64,000 bases of DNA from JACOND01 sp965202795 (GTDB lineage Bacteria; Bdellovibrionota; Bdellovibrionia; Bdellovibrionales; UBA1609): the NCBI GenBank assembly GCA_965202795.1, contig OZ241848.1, positions 496,001 through 560,000 of the forward strand. The letters run 5' to 3'. Below the pieces are notes generated by a model. The model was given only the letters and a program-made list of their open reading frames with translations. It was not told the DNA's origin and ran no database searches. Shown here piece by piece: positions 42,822 through 51,447 of this stretch. The stretch's first letter is position 1, and every line of letters begins with the position of its first letter. The position numbers and the translations under genes were made by a program.

Positions 42822-43160
42822 TTACTCTTCCTCCGCGCTTTTATAGCGGCTTTCCTTTAGGCGGGCGGTGTTTTCCGCCCTTTCCGCGTATTCCACAGCC
42901 TCCTCAAAAAAGCCCGCCGCCTCGCTGTAATAGCGGTTTGCGAAGGCCTTTTCGCCATTTTTATAAAGCTTGGCCGCCTTTCTGTAGCTGCGCGGCGCCC
43001 ATTTGTCCCCCTCGTATTTTCTGGCCATAGAAAGGGCTTCCCTTGCCAGAGCGTAAGGCTCCAGGGGAGGCGTCCCAGCGCACGAGGAAAGCCCTGGCGG
43101 AAAAAGCAGCAGGCAGGCAAGGGCAAAGCCCCTGCCGGGCGGCTCAATAAATCGGGACAA
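42822..43160 (-). CDS. Small TPR-like lipoprotein
   Basis: 112 residues. Signal and lipobox GLSSC, then a short helical domain (YALAREALSMARKYEGDKWA, YRKAAKLYKNGEKAFANRYY, EAAGFFEEAVEYAERAE) resembling DUF4398/TPR-like lipoproteins often found next to OmpA-type genes. The start overlaps the end of the Pal-like gene by 17 bases. Confidence 0.7.
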   Translation of the reverse strand: MSRFIEPPGRGFALACLLLFPPGLSSCAGTPPLEPYALAREALSMARKYEGDKWAPRSYRKAAKLYKNGEKAFANRYYSEAAGFFEEAVEYAERAENTARLKESRYKSAEEE

Positions 43161-43698
43161 AATTCACTCTCCTGTTCAGGCTGTCATCAGTCTCTGAAAG
43201 AAGGCGCTCCTCTCCATAGCTGATGATGCTCAGCCTGTCCCCGCTGACTCCAATGGACTTCAAGTAATCCATGACCGCCCGCGCCCGGCGGCTGCCCAGG
43301 CCAATATTGTAGGCTTCCGAGCCAAGCGGATCGCAGTGCCCCTCCAGCTCAATCCTCTGGACTTGAGTGTTTTCGTCAAACCAGGCCTTGTTGGCCGCCA
43401 GCGTGTCCCTGGCCTCCTGGCTGAGAGACGAGGAGTCCAAGGCAAAATACACCGAGCTCAGGCCGGAAATGGCGCCGGAATCACTCCCCCTCCCGTCTCT
43501 GTCAATGTCAGGGCTGGTGATTTCATCGCTCCCCTCGCCCACAATTTGATTTTTGTTTTCAATTTTATCCTTTGCCTTTTCCAGAAACGCGCAGGAGATC
43601 AGGCTGAATGCCAAAAATGCCCCCATCGCGCCGGCGAAAACGCTTCCGCCCCCCCTTTTTTTTGCCCTTATAGCCTTTGATTTAGTGATGCTGCGCAT
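43144..43698 (-). CDS. Pal-like OmpA-domain lipoprotein
   Basis: 184 residues. AAGGAGGG precedes ATG 43698. Signal with lipobox FSLISC, a short linker, then an OmpA-like peptidoglycan-binding domain: VYFALDSSSLSQEARDTLAA, IELEGHCDPLGSEAYNIGLG, RRARAVMDYLKSIGV and the final SLNRRVNFVPIY. The Asp in HCDPLG and Arg in SRRARA correspond to DAP-binding residues in the family. First gene of a run with two further lipoproteins and tsaD. No tolB/tolQRA genes are in the window, so true Pal identity is likely but unproved. Confidence 0.88.
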   Translation of the reverse strand: MRSITKSKAIRAKKRGGGSVFAGAMGAFLAFSLISCAFLEKAKDKIENKNQIVGEGSDEITSPDIDRDGRGSDSGAISGLSSVYFALDSSSLSQEARDTLAANKAWFDENTQVQRIELEGHCDPLGSEAYNIGLGSRRARAVMDYLKSIGVSGDRLSIISYGEERLLSETDDSLNRRVNFVPIY

Positions 43699-43755
43699 AA
43701 AAAAGCCCTCCTTATTTGTTGACTGGTTTAAATCCCATAGTTTAGATTTTAGGCG

Positions 43756-44448
43756 ATGATGAAGCCTGAGGCAAGCGCAAAATTAGAGGCCGCCAGCTCC
43801 TGGATTCACAGCTGTCTGACAGAGCGGGAGCCAGAGGGCGGCCCGCCGGCCGCTGAGCCGTCTGCATGGAGCCAGGAGGACCTTGAGGGCTTTACCGAAA
43901 GCATGCTGCTTGATCTGCGGGCGGCTTTTGAGCATTTTATCGAGGCTTTTAACCATTTAAGGGTGTCGCTGTCCCGCGGCGGAGGCCCCCTTGAAAAGGG
44001 CGGCAGGCTGGGGAAGCTGGCCTTTCATCAGAGCCGGCCCGGCCCGGCTCCCGATTCTGCCAAGCCTGCGGAAGAGGCCGCCCGCCGCGGCGGCGGGGCA
44101 AAGCCCATTTCTGAGGCTTCTCTGAAGTCCATATACATTTATGATCTGGCGGGGAGAAAAAACGGCTTTATGCTGTTTCGCCAGGGGCGGCGCCTGACCT
44201 TTGCCCCTGAGGCCCCGGGGCGGATACGGATCCGGCTGGCCAGGAAAGCTTTGGGGAGGCCCGGCAGCGCGGGAGGCATCGGCGGGCCGGAAACAATCGC
44301 TGACAGCTGTCTCCGGGCTGTGGCCAATAATGCAATATCTTTGGGATGGGTTCATGACAAATACCCGGGTTTTGTGGATATTGACGCGCTGGCTCATTAT
44401 TACATGAAGCTCTTTCTCCAGGACATCTCTAAAGGGCCTGCCGGCTGA
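43756..44448 (+). CDS. Hypothetical protein of unknown function
   Basis: 230 residues, divergent from the Pal-like gene (57-base gap). The N-terminal ~85 residues are helical and acidic (LLDLRAAFEHFIEAFNHLRV). A Gly/Pro/Ala linker follows, then a compact domain (ISEASLKSIYIYDLAGRKNG, FMLFRQGRRLTFAPEAPGRI) with a C-terminal helical end (VDIDALAHYYMKLFLQD). No signal peptide or metal motif seen. Not recognised. Confidence 0.55.
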   Translation: MMKPEASAKLEAASSWIHSCLTEREPEGGPPAAEPSAWSQEDLEGFTESMLLDLRAAFEHFIEAFNHLRVSLSRGGGPLEKGGRLGKLAFHQSRPGPAPDSAKPAEEAARRGGGAKPISEASLKSIYIYDLAGRKNGFMLFRQGRRLTFAPEAPGRIRIRLARKALGRPGSAGGIGGPETIADSCLRAVANNAISLGWVHDKYPGFVDIDALAHYYMKLFLQDISKGPAG

Positions 44449-44519
44449 AAATCAGCTGCCGGCCAAAAAAAACTGGAAAGCGCCGCCCCTTCAAGACTCT
44501 GTCTGGACACAGCCGTCTG

Positions 44520-46451
44520 TCAGGAAAGCGCGGCAAAAGTCAGGACAGCCATCGCATAAGCTGCCGCGTTCAGGGCAAGCAGCTGAAAGCCGGCGAATTT
44601 TAAGGACCGGCTTTCCTTGTAAACAATGGCTGTTGTTGAAAGGCACTGAAGGGAAAACATAAAAAACACGATCAGCGCCGCCACGCTGGCGGCTGTAAAA
44701 AGCGGCTCCCCATGAGAGTTAACGGCGCCCTGCATGCCCTCAATCAAAGAGCCTGTCATAGATCCGCCATCGCCCTCCGCAATGTTGAACACAAGCGCCA
44801 GGGCGGAAACAAAAACCTCCCGCGCGGCAAAAGCGGCTATCAGGCCGGCGCCCACTCTCCAGTCCACTCCCATGGCCTCAAAAAAAGGCTCTGTCAGCCT
44901 CCCCAGCCTCCCGGCCCAGCTTTGCTGTATTTGCTCTGCGGGCGAAAGCTCCGGCTGAAAGGGAAAATGAGTTAAGGCCCAAATCAAAACAGCCACAGAA
45001 AAAATTGCCGGCCCGGCCTTTTGGACATAATGGCTGGTCCCTCTCCACGCGCCCTGGAAAATCCTTGGCCAGACGGGCCGGCGGTATAAAGGCAGATCCA
45101 GCGCAAAGGGCGGGGCCTTCCCCCTTTTCAAAAACAAATTGAGGCAGGCGGCGGCAGCGGCGCCGAGCGCAAAAGATCCAATATAAATCAGGCTGAGCGC
45201 CAGCCCCGGCTTCCAGGCCGGCTGCCCGTAAAACAAAAAGCTGAGCAGCAGGGCATAAACGGGGAGCCTTGCGGAGCAGGACATAAAGGGGATGGCGAAA
45301 AGAGTCATCAGCCGCTCCCTTGGCGAGGAAAGCTGCCTTGCGGCTATGGCGGCCGGGATGGCGCAGGCATAGCCGGAGAGAAAGGGCACAAAGGCCCGGC
45401 CGCTGAGGCCAATGCGGGAAAAAGCCCCATCCGCAAGGGCCGCGCTCCGGGCCAGATATCCTGTGTCCTCTAAAAGGGAAATCCCGATAAACAAAATAAA
45501 AATCTGCGGGGTGAAAACCAAAACCGCGCCAAAGCTCGCAACCAGGCCATTGGCAATAAAATCAGTCCAGAGGGACTGGGGGGCCAGCGCGGAGGATTTT
45601 TCTATGACAAAAGCGAAGGCGCTGTCTATGGCTGTCATAAAGGGCGCGGCCAGCCAGAAAAGCGACGAAAAAAGCGAAAACATAATCAGCGCGAACAAAA
45701 CCAGCCCAATTTTGGGATGAAGAAAAAACCGGTCAAGCTTTTCCGACAGAAACAGGTTTTTTGGCAGCGGATTTTGAGCCTGCGCCGAAGCCCGCGCGGC
45801 AATCCTCCTTGATTTTTCCACGAGGGATTTCAGCCTGGCAGGGGAAAAAGCCTTTTGAAGCCTGTCCCCCGCAGCTTTCCGGGTCTGAAGGCCCGCCGGC
45901 GCGGCTGAGCGCTTTAAAAGGGGGCGAAGCGCCTCAGCCAGCTCCAAAACCCCCCCGCCCAGCAGCCCCTTGATGGGGACAACAGGCGCTCCGAGGGATT
46001 TTTCCAGAGCCTTTAAGTCAATGGATCCTTCAGGAATCAAGTCCCACATGGACAAGGCTGCGGCAAGCGGAAACCCCGCCTCTTTCAGCTGGAGGAAAAA
46101 CGGCAGCTGGCTTTTTAGCTTTGTGGCGTCCAAAACAGCGACCACAGCGCTTAGGCCCTCCGTTGAAAACAGACAGTCCCTGGCAGCTGTCTCCCCCTCG
46201 TATTTTGGGAACAGGCTGTAGATTCCAGGGGTGTCAGTCACCTCCGCCGGCAAATTGTATTGTTTTTGAACGCTTCCGGCAGAGAGGGCTGCGGTTGAGC
46301 CGGGATAATTGACCGCCCGGCGCTTAAACCCCGTAAGCCAGTTGAACAGGCTGGTTTTTCCGCTGTTTGGCGGGCCTGTCAAAATGATTTGCTTTTTTGC
46401 GCTCATCGCTTTTTCCGCAGCCGGCGGGTTTTGCGCGGCTGGTTTTTTCAC
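44520..46451 (-). CDS. feoB: Ferrous iron transporter FeoB
   Basis: 643 residues, shorter than the ~770 of E. coli but within the family. N-terminal G domain: G1 GPPNSGKTSLFN, G2-region NYPGST, G3 DTPGIYS. The G4 motif, normally NMxD, reads SMWD here. A membrane domain with gate motifs follows (GCAIPAAIAARQL region and SARLPVYALL). Start overlaps feoA's stop by four bases, so the pair is translationally coupled. Moves Fe(II) across the inner membrane. Confidence 0.93.
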   Translation of the reverse strand: MKKPAAQNPPAAEKAMSAKKQIILTGPPNSGKTSLFNWLTGFKRRAVNYPGSTAALSAGSVQKQYNLPAEVTDTPGIYSLFPKYEGETAARDCLFSTEGLSAVVAVLDATKLKSQLPFFLQLKEAGFPLAAALSMWDLIPEGSIDLKALEKSLGAPVVPIKGLLGGGVLELAEALRPLLKRSAAPAGLQTRKAAGDRLQKAFSPARLKSLVEKSRRIAARASAQAQNPLPKNLFLSEKLDRFFLHPKIGLVLFALIMFSLFSSLFWLAAPFMTAIDSAFAFVIEKSSALAPQSLWTDFIANGLVASFGAVLVFTPQIFILFIGISLLEDTGYLARSAALADGAFSRIGLSGRAFVPFLSGYACAIPAAIAARQLSSPRERLMTLFAIPFMSCSARLPVYALLLSFLFYGQPAWKPGLALSLIYIGSFALGAAAAACLNLFLKRGKAPPFALDLPLYRRPVWPRIFQGAWRGTSHYVQKAGPAIFSVAVLIWALTHFPFQPELSPAEQIQQSWAGRLGRLTEPFFEAMGVDWRVGAGLIAAFAAREVFVSALALVFNIAEGDGGSMTGSLIEGMQGAVNSHGEPLFTAASVAALIVFFMFSLQCLSTTAIVYKESRSLKFAGFQLLALNAAAYAMAVLTFAALS

Positions 46452-46696
46452 AGCAGGCCTCCCGCGGGGCTTGAGATTTCAACTATAATCAAATCAGCGT
46501 CTTTTTTCCGAATGGTGTATTTGCCGTTTTCCAAAAGAACAACCAGGTTTCCCCCAAAAGGCAGCCGCTCCAGGAGCCGCGCGCTCTCCCCCTCAGCCAG
46601 CCCCATCTCCATAAAGCGAAAAGCGGCCTCCGCGCTGCCGCGAAAAGCCGCAATCCGCCCGCTCTGCCCGCGCTTTAAGCGGGAAAGGGGGATCAT
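46448..46696 (-). CDS. feoA: FeoA-like regulator of ferrous iron transport
   Basis: 82 residues from ATG 46696, chosen for the AGGGGG site six bases upstream; the frame is open 90 bases further but that part is low-complexity. SH3-like FeoA fold: IPLSRLKRGQSGRIAAF, FRFMEMGLAEGESARLLERL and VLLENGKYTIRKKDADLIIV. Works with FeoB, with which it overlaps. Confidence 0.88.
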   Translation of the reverse strand: MIPLSRLKRGQSGRIAAFRGSAEAAFRFMEMGLAEGESARLLERLPFGGNLVVLLENGKYTIRKKDADLIIVEISSPAGGLL

Positions 46697-46795
46697 TTTA
46701 TCCCCCTGGCTATCCCCCCGGCCCTTTTCGCCGCGCTTTTGCCCTGAATTTTTATGCCCCCCCATTTTTGCCAGCCCCCGCCACAAAAAAACAGC

Positions 46796-48052
46796 TCAAG
46801 AGCCGGCTTTCAAAGCCAGCTCAGCCTGATCCAGCGCCTTTTGGATTTTGCCTTTTTTAAAAGCCCCGGGATTTTGCAGCCGCAGGCTTTCGCCCAAAGC
46901 CTTTAGGCCGGCCAAAAGGCTTTTGTCCGCAACAGGGCCAAGATGCCCTATTCTGACAATTTTCCCTTTTAAAGGCCCCTGCCCCCCGGCCACAATCACC
47001 TTGTGGCGCTGCTCCATGGCCTCCCTGACGGCTTCAGCGGAAATCCCATCCGGCATTTGGACAGCCGTCACAGAGGGGGCCGGCGCGCGGGAGAAAAGCT
47101 TCAGCCCCATCTCCCCGCAAAAAGCGCGGGCGGCCCCGGAGAGCCGGCGGCGGCGATCAATGGAGGCGGAAAGCCCGCCCGCCGCCTCCATGGCTTTTAA
47201 GCTCTCCTGAAGGGCCTGAAAAAGGCTGACACTGGCGCTGAAGGCTGTCCAGCCTTTCTTTTGCGCGGCTTTTTCTCTCTCCAGGTCAAAATAATATTTG
47301 GGGCAGCGGGATGTCCGCCCCGCCCGCCATGCTTTTTCCGAAAGGGCGATAAAGGCCAGCCCCGCGGGCAGCCCAAAGCCTTTTTGCGAGCCTCCCACAA
47401 GAACATCAACCCCCCACTTGTCCATGGGAAGGTCCATGGCCCCCAGCCCTGTCGAGCCGTCAAGCATAAACAAAACATCTGGACAGTCTTTTAAAATAAG
47501 GCTGATCTCCCGGATGGGGTGCATCGCGCCTGAGCTGGTCTCACAGGCGGAGATCAAAAAGGCCTTGGCGCCGGGGCTGCTTTTCAGGGCGCTTCTGACT
47601 GTTTCCGGAGAGACAGCCTCTCCCCAGGGAACATTCAGAGGCTGAGCCTTTATGCCAAACGACAGGCTGATGTCCCGCCAGCGCTCGCCAAATTTCCCGG
47701 CGCAGACGCACAGCGCGCGGTCGCCGGGAGACAGCGTGTTGGCGATGGCGGCCTCCATGGCGGCGGTGCCGGACCCGCTGAGAACAATCACAGGCTCTTT
47801 TGTCTGAAAAAATCTCTGGAGCCTGGGCCTGATGTCCTTTAAAATTTCCTGAAAGCGGAGGCTGCGGTGATAATCGGCCTCGCGGGATAAAATCTCCCGC
47901 GAGGCGGGGGAGAGGGGAACAGGGCCTGGCGTGAGCAAAATAAAGGGGTTTTTTTTTTGGCCTTGAGGGCTGCCTCCGCCCCGGCCGCGCCCGCTTTCGC
48001 CCATCCGGCCTGTTTTGCCGCCTTCTGGCCCGCGCCGCCCGCTTTTGCTCAT
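46796..48052 (-). CDS. Class V aminotransferase, serine-pyruvate/alanine-glyoxylate type
   Basis: 418 residues, PLP enzyme. Start region has a Gly/Arg-rich extension before the family start (PFILLTPGPVPLSPASREIL). Substrate/PLP motifs: SGSGTAAMEAAI, the Asp of MLDGSTGLGAMD and the Schiff-base lysine in GGSQKGFGLPAG. Members include alanine-glyoxylate and (S)-ureidoglycine transaminases; substrate not determinable here. It is divergent from holA with only 37 bases between them. Confidence 0.88.
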   Translation of the reverse strand: MSKSGRRGPEGGKTGRMGESGRGRGGGSPQGQKKNPFILLTPGPVPLSPASREILSREADYHRSLRFQEILKDIRPRLQRFFQTKEPVIVLSGSGTAAMEAAIANTLSPGDRALCVCAGKFGERWRDISLSFGIKAQPLNVPWGEAVSPETVRSALKSSPGAKAFLISACETSSGAMHPIREISLILKDCPDVLFMLDGSTGLGAMDLPMDKWGVDVLVGGSQKGFGLPAGLAFIALSEKAWRAGRTSRCPKYYFDLEREKAAQKKGWTAFSASVSLFQALQESLKAMEAAGGLSASIDRRRRLSGAARAFCGEMGLKLFSRAPAPSVTAVQMPDGISAEAVREAMEQRHKVIVAGGQGPLKGKIVRIGHLGPVADKSLLAGLKALGESLRLQNPGAFKKGKIQKALDQAELALKAGS

Positions 48053-48089
48053 CTTCAGGCTATAATATAATAACAGCGGCGGGAAAGCT

Positions 48090-49091
48090 ATGGATTCAAA
48101 AACAAATTTAAGGCAGTGGCTGCAGGCCCCCCTGCCTCTGAGTCCGATTTATTTTATTGTGGGGGAGGAGGGGTTTTTGATCTCTGAGATCAAAAAAACC
48201 CTGATCCGCCATATCCACAAAGACAAAAGCCTTATGGATTTTAACCACGACGAGATGGACTGCTCAGGCGCGGGCGCCGAAAAGCTTGTCTCCCTTGCTG
48301 AGACCCTCCCAGTCATGTCTGCTCAACGGCTGATTTTTTGCGGGAGCGCCCATCGCCTTGGCGAAAAAGACTGGAGCCGGCTGGCCCCGCTGATCCAAAA
48401 GCCCTCCAGCTCCGCGGTCACAGCCTTTTTCTTTGACAAAAAGGACAGCCGGCGGAAGCATTTTAAGCTTTTGCAAAAAAGCGCGAAAGAGCTTCCCGCG
48501 GCAGCTCTCAGGGACTGGGAAACCGGCCCATGGATAGATTTTCTGGCCCGAAGGGAGGGGCTTCGGTTTTCCCCCTCCTCGCGAGCCCTGTTCAGCGAGC
48601 TTGCGGGAACAGGGCTTCTGGAAATCAGCGGGGAGATAAAAAAGCTGAAAACCTATATGGGGGGGCGGACAGATGTCCGGGATGAGGATTTGACTGCCGT
48701 GGTCTCCCGGGCAAGAATAGACAGCGTTTTTGACCTGACAGAGGCCATTGGAAAAAAAGACCTGTCTGCGGCGCTGAGCTGCCTGGCCCGCCTGCTCACA
48801 AAAAATCAAAGCGAATCGGGGGCCCTGGCCCTGGTGGCCCGCCATATCCGCATTTTGTCAAAGCTTCAGGAGGGGCAAAAGCGCCGCCTGCCCAAGGCCC
48901 AGCTGATTGCCCTGACCGGCGCGCCCCCCATTTTTTTAAAAAAATACCAAAGCCAGAGCAGCCTCTGGACAAAAGGGCAGATTGAGAGCGCCATGGAGGC
49001 GCTGTATGAAACAGACAGGGCGATCAAGTCCTCTCCGCTTTCATCACATATATGGCTGGAAAATTTTATTCTTAAAGCCTGCGCGCCATAA
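48090..49091 (+). CDS. holA: DNA polymerase III subunit delta
   Basis: Delta subunit of the clamp loader, which opens the sliding clamp. 333 residues. Family features: PIYFIVGEEGFLISEIKKTL near the start, LPVMSAQRLIF, the middle EISGEIKKLKTYM and the VFDLTEAIGKKDLSAAL collar region. A TATAAT at 48061-48066 lies about 24 bases before the ATG and may be its -10. Confidence 0.9.
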   Translation: MDSKTNLRQWLQAPLPLSPIYFIVGEEGFLISEIKKTLIRHIHKDKSLMDFNHDEMDCSGAGAEKLVSLAETLPVMSAQRLIFCGSAHRLGEKDWSRLAPLIQKPSSSAVTAFFFDKKDSRRKHFKLLQKSAKELPAAALRDWETGPWIDFLARREGLRFSPSSRALFSELAGTGLLEISGEIKKLKTYMGGRTDVRDEDLTAVVSRARIDSVFDLTEAIGKKDLSAALSCLARLLTKNQSESGALALVARHIRILSKLQEGQKRRLPKAQLIALTGAPPIFLKKYQSQSSLWTKGQIESAMEALYETDRAIKSSPLSSHIWLENFILKACAP

Positions 49092-49109
49092 TGTTCAGAG
49101 GAGCTTTCA

Positions 49110-50510
49110 ATGCCGGACTCAAAAATTAAATCCGTCCCGCTGAAAACTGTCAATCCAGCGACCGGAAAGACAGAGGCGTCCTACGAGGCCCTTTCCAGGG
49201 GGGAGCTGCTTTCCAAGATCCGGGAGGGCCGGGAGGTTTGGGAGATTTGGCGGCTCCGCCCTCTAAGTGTCCGCCTCAGCCTTCTGGAGCAGCTCTCTGA
49301 CAGCCTTCTCAAAGAAAAAGAGCGGTTTTCCGAGCTGATCACAAAGGAGATGGGCAAGCCCCTGAGCCAGTCCATCCGCGAAGTGGAAAAATGCGCTTTG
49401 CTCTGCCGCTACTACAGAGAGCATGGAGAGTATTTTCTGTCTCCAAGAGAGGAGCGCCTTCATCACAAAAAAAGCTATGTCAGTTATGAGCCTTTGGGCG
49501 GGGTCTTGGGCATTATGCCATGGAATTTTCCCTTCTGGCAGGTTTTTCGCTTTGCCGTCCCCGCTTTAACCGCCGGCAACGCTGTTTTCTTAAAACACTC
49601 GGAAAATGTGACGGGATGCGCTTTGACTCTGGAGGAGATTTTTCTCTCCTGCGGATGGCCAAAAGGCATTTTTTCCGCTCTGCCGGCTGAGCGGCCCGAT
49701 GTGGAGGCCGCCATTGCCGATCCCTTTATCCGGGCTGTTTCCTTTACAGGCAGCTCGCGGACAGGCCGGCATATCGCCTCCCTCTGCGGAAAGCGCCTCA
49801 AAAAGTCTGTTTTGGAGCTGGGGGGAAGCGATCCCTATATTGTTCTGGAGGACGCGGATGTTTTTCAGGCTGCGGAAAGCATAGTGTCCAGCCGGCTCAA
49901 CAACTCAGGCCAAAGCTGCGTCGCCGCAAAAAGGGTGATAGCGGAGCAGCCTGTGTATGAGGAGCTGATTCAGGCGCTCATCAGCTGTTTGAGCCAAAAA
50001 ACCATATCCAGCCCTCTGTATAATCCCGATGTGGGCCCCCTGGCCAAAAAAGAGTTCGCCGATGAGCTGGAGGCCATGAGGGACAAAGACCTCAAAGCCG
50101 GCGCCAGGCTTCTGTTTGAAAAAAAGCCGCGGCCGGAGGAGGCGGAAAAGGGGTTTTATTTTCCCATCACCATGCTTGGCGGCTGCCGCCCCGGCATGGA
50201 ATGCGCGAAAAAAGAGGTTTTTGGCCCTTTGCTGCCGGTGTTTCCGGCAAAGAGCGGAGCGGAGGCTCTGAAAATGGCCAACAGCAGCGCGTATGGCCTG
50301 GGCGCGGCGGTTTTTACGGAAAACCGCGAAAAGGGGGAAAAGTGGGCGAGAGATCTGGTTCAGGCCGGCTCTTGTTTTGTAAATGGGCAGGTGAAGTCAG
50401 CCCCTCAGCTTCCCTTTGGCGGCTCAAAAGACAGCGGCTATGGAAGGGAGCTGTCTGCCGAAGGCATTCGCGAATTTGTGAATATTAAGGCGGTTGCGGT
50501 CTGCCGGTGA
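49110..50510 (+). CDS. NAD(P)-dependent aldehyde dehydrogenase (succinate-semialdehyde dehydrogenase-like)
   Basis: 466 residues. Family marks: MPWNFPFWQVFRFAVPAL cofactor region, VSFTGSSRTGR, catalytic Glu236 in LELGGSDP and catalytic Cys270 in NNSGQSCVAAKR, later EVFGPLLPVF and PFGGSKDSGYGREL. The MPWNFPFWQ and SGYGRE pattern fits the short succinate-semialdehyde dehydrogenase group. Starts 18 bases after holA. Stop is one base from the stop of the convergent gene. Confidence 0.9.
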   Translation: MPDSKIKSVPLKTVNPATGKTEASYEALSRGELLSKIREGREVWEIWRLRPLSVRLSLLEQLSDSLLKEKERFSELITKEMGKPLSQSIREVEKCALLCRYYREHGEYFLSPREERLHHKKSYVSYEPLGGVLGIMPWNFPFWQVFRFAVPALTAGNAVFLKHSENVTGCALTLEEIFLSCGWPKGIFSALPAERPDVEAAIADPFIRAVSFTGSSRTGRHIASLCGKRLKKSVLELGGSDPYIVLEDADVFQAAESIVSSRLNNSGQSCVAAKRVIAEQPVYEELIQALISCLSQKTISSPLYNPDVGPLAKKEFADELEAMRDKDLKAGARLLFEKKPRPEEAEKGFYFPITMLGGCRPGMECAKKEVFGPLLPVFPAKSGAEALKMANSSAYGLGAAVFTENREKGEKWARDLVQAGSCFVNGQVKSAPQLPFGGSKDSGYGRELSAEGIREFVNIKAVAVCR

Positions 50511-50511
50511 A

Positions 50512-51078
50512 TTACTGAATCCGCCTTTGAGAGAGCCGGAAAGCTCCAAAATCCCCCTTCTGAGCCTGCCCATTGCGCCTTGCAATTTGCTTTGAGGCCG
50601 TTTGCTTTGAGGGAAGGCGGGGCTTAAGCTTTTTCGCCTTTTCCAGAAGAAAGTCTTTTTGCGCCGCAAAATCAAAGCGGCGGCTGTTTATGTCTTTTGC
50701 CAGATTTTTCGCTTTGGCTTTGATTTCAACAGCCTGTTTGATTTCAAGAGCCGGGCTGATTTTAACCTCATCTCCAGCATCACCCCCGGAAAACAAAGAG
50801 GCCAGCCGGGCAATGTCTTTCCTGAGCTGTTTTTGCAGATGAGCCGCGCTCCCGGATTTGGATGTTTTGGCTCTTTTTTGAAAAACAGAGACATAATCCC
50901 TTGAAACAGAGGCGCCGGCCTGATAACAGGCCATAAGCCCGAAAAGGGCGGCGGCGGCCAGCATGTTTTTTGACGCGGCGGACGCCGGCATGTTTTTTGA
51001 CGCGGCTGCTGCCGGCATGTTTTTTGACGCGGCTGCTGCCGCGATATTTCTTATTGCGCTTTTTATTGTGTTCTCCAT
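50512..51078 (-). CDS. Exported basic protein with N-terminal tandem repeats
   Basis: 188 residues; GGGAGG precedes ATG 51078. The N-terminus holds three nine-residue repeats (AASKNMPAA type) leading into a hydrophobic stretch (MLAAAALFGLMACYQAGAS) that looks like a signal or lipobox-like LMAC. The rest is basic and helical (LQKQLRKDIARLASLF, VEIKAKAKNLAKDINSRRFD). Unrecognised. An inverted repeat at 51091-51116 overlaps its upstream region. Confidence 0.55.
   Translation of the reverse strand: MENTIKSAIRNIAAAAASKNMPAAAASKNMPASAASKNMLAAAALFGLMACYQAGASVSRDYVSVFQKRAKTSKSGSAAHLQKQLRKDIARLASLFSGGDAGDEVKISPALEIKQAVEIKAKAKNLAKDINSRRFDFAAQKDFLLEKAKKLKPRLPSKQTASKQIARRNGQAQKGDFGAFRLSQRRIQ
50962..51042 (-). 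repeat. Three tandem 27-bp repeats in the signal region of 50512-51078
   Basis: Units at 50962-50988, 50989-51015 and 51016-51042, each starting CATGTTTTTTGACGCGGC and differing only in the last bases. In-frame, so copy number alters protein length only. Confidence 0.85.
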
Positions 51079-51090
51079 AAATACCTCCCG

Positions 51091-51116
51091 CTTGTTTTAA
51101 TATACCATAAAACAAG
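51091..51116 (-). promoter_or_regulatory. Inverted repeat in the 5' region of the exported basic protein gene
   Basis: CTTGTTTTA (51091-51099) and TAAAACAAG (51108-51116) are perfect 9-bp arms around eight bases, 13 bases upstream of the start codon and next to the ribosome-binding site. Could be an operator or a 5'-leader hairpin. Confidence 0.5.
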
Positions 51117-51120
51117 GGGC

Positions 51121-51447
51121 AAAAAAAGCTATTGACAAAATCTTGACAAAACGGGGGATTTTAGCGAAAATTTTTTAAAATCCCCTTGGAAACAAAGGTT
51201 TTTTTTTGCCGCGCGGCTCCTAAAACATGTTAAGATCATGTCAAGGAATTATCAAGATTTTGCAAAGACTGAAAAGGGCTGGCGGAAAAAGCTTGCAATA
51301 TTCCGCGGCGCGGCGGTATGATTTGTCCTGTATAATCTTGCATGCGGGCGGAGCCTGGCGGCGGAGCCGCGGGCGAAAGCAAAAATAAAGCTCAGGCAAA
51401 TAAAAGTCAGGCAAAGCCAAAACAGCGGTTTCGGACGGGCAGAAAAA
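51121..51447. other. Intergenic region upstream of the Omp85-like gene
   Basis: About 330 bases with no gene. It has two TTGACA-like hexamers at ~51133 and ~51145, A/T runs, and a better promoter candidate at 51293-51322. Confidence 0.5.
51293..51322 (+). promoter_or_regulatory. Candidate sigma70 promoter for the Omp85-like gene
   Basis: TTGCAA (51293-51298), 18-bp spacer, TATGAT (51317-51322); a TATAAT follows at ~51331. About 125 bases before the ATG. Confidence 0.45.
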
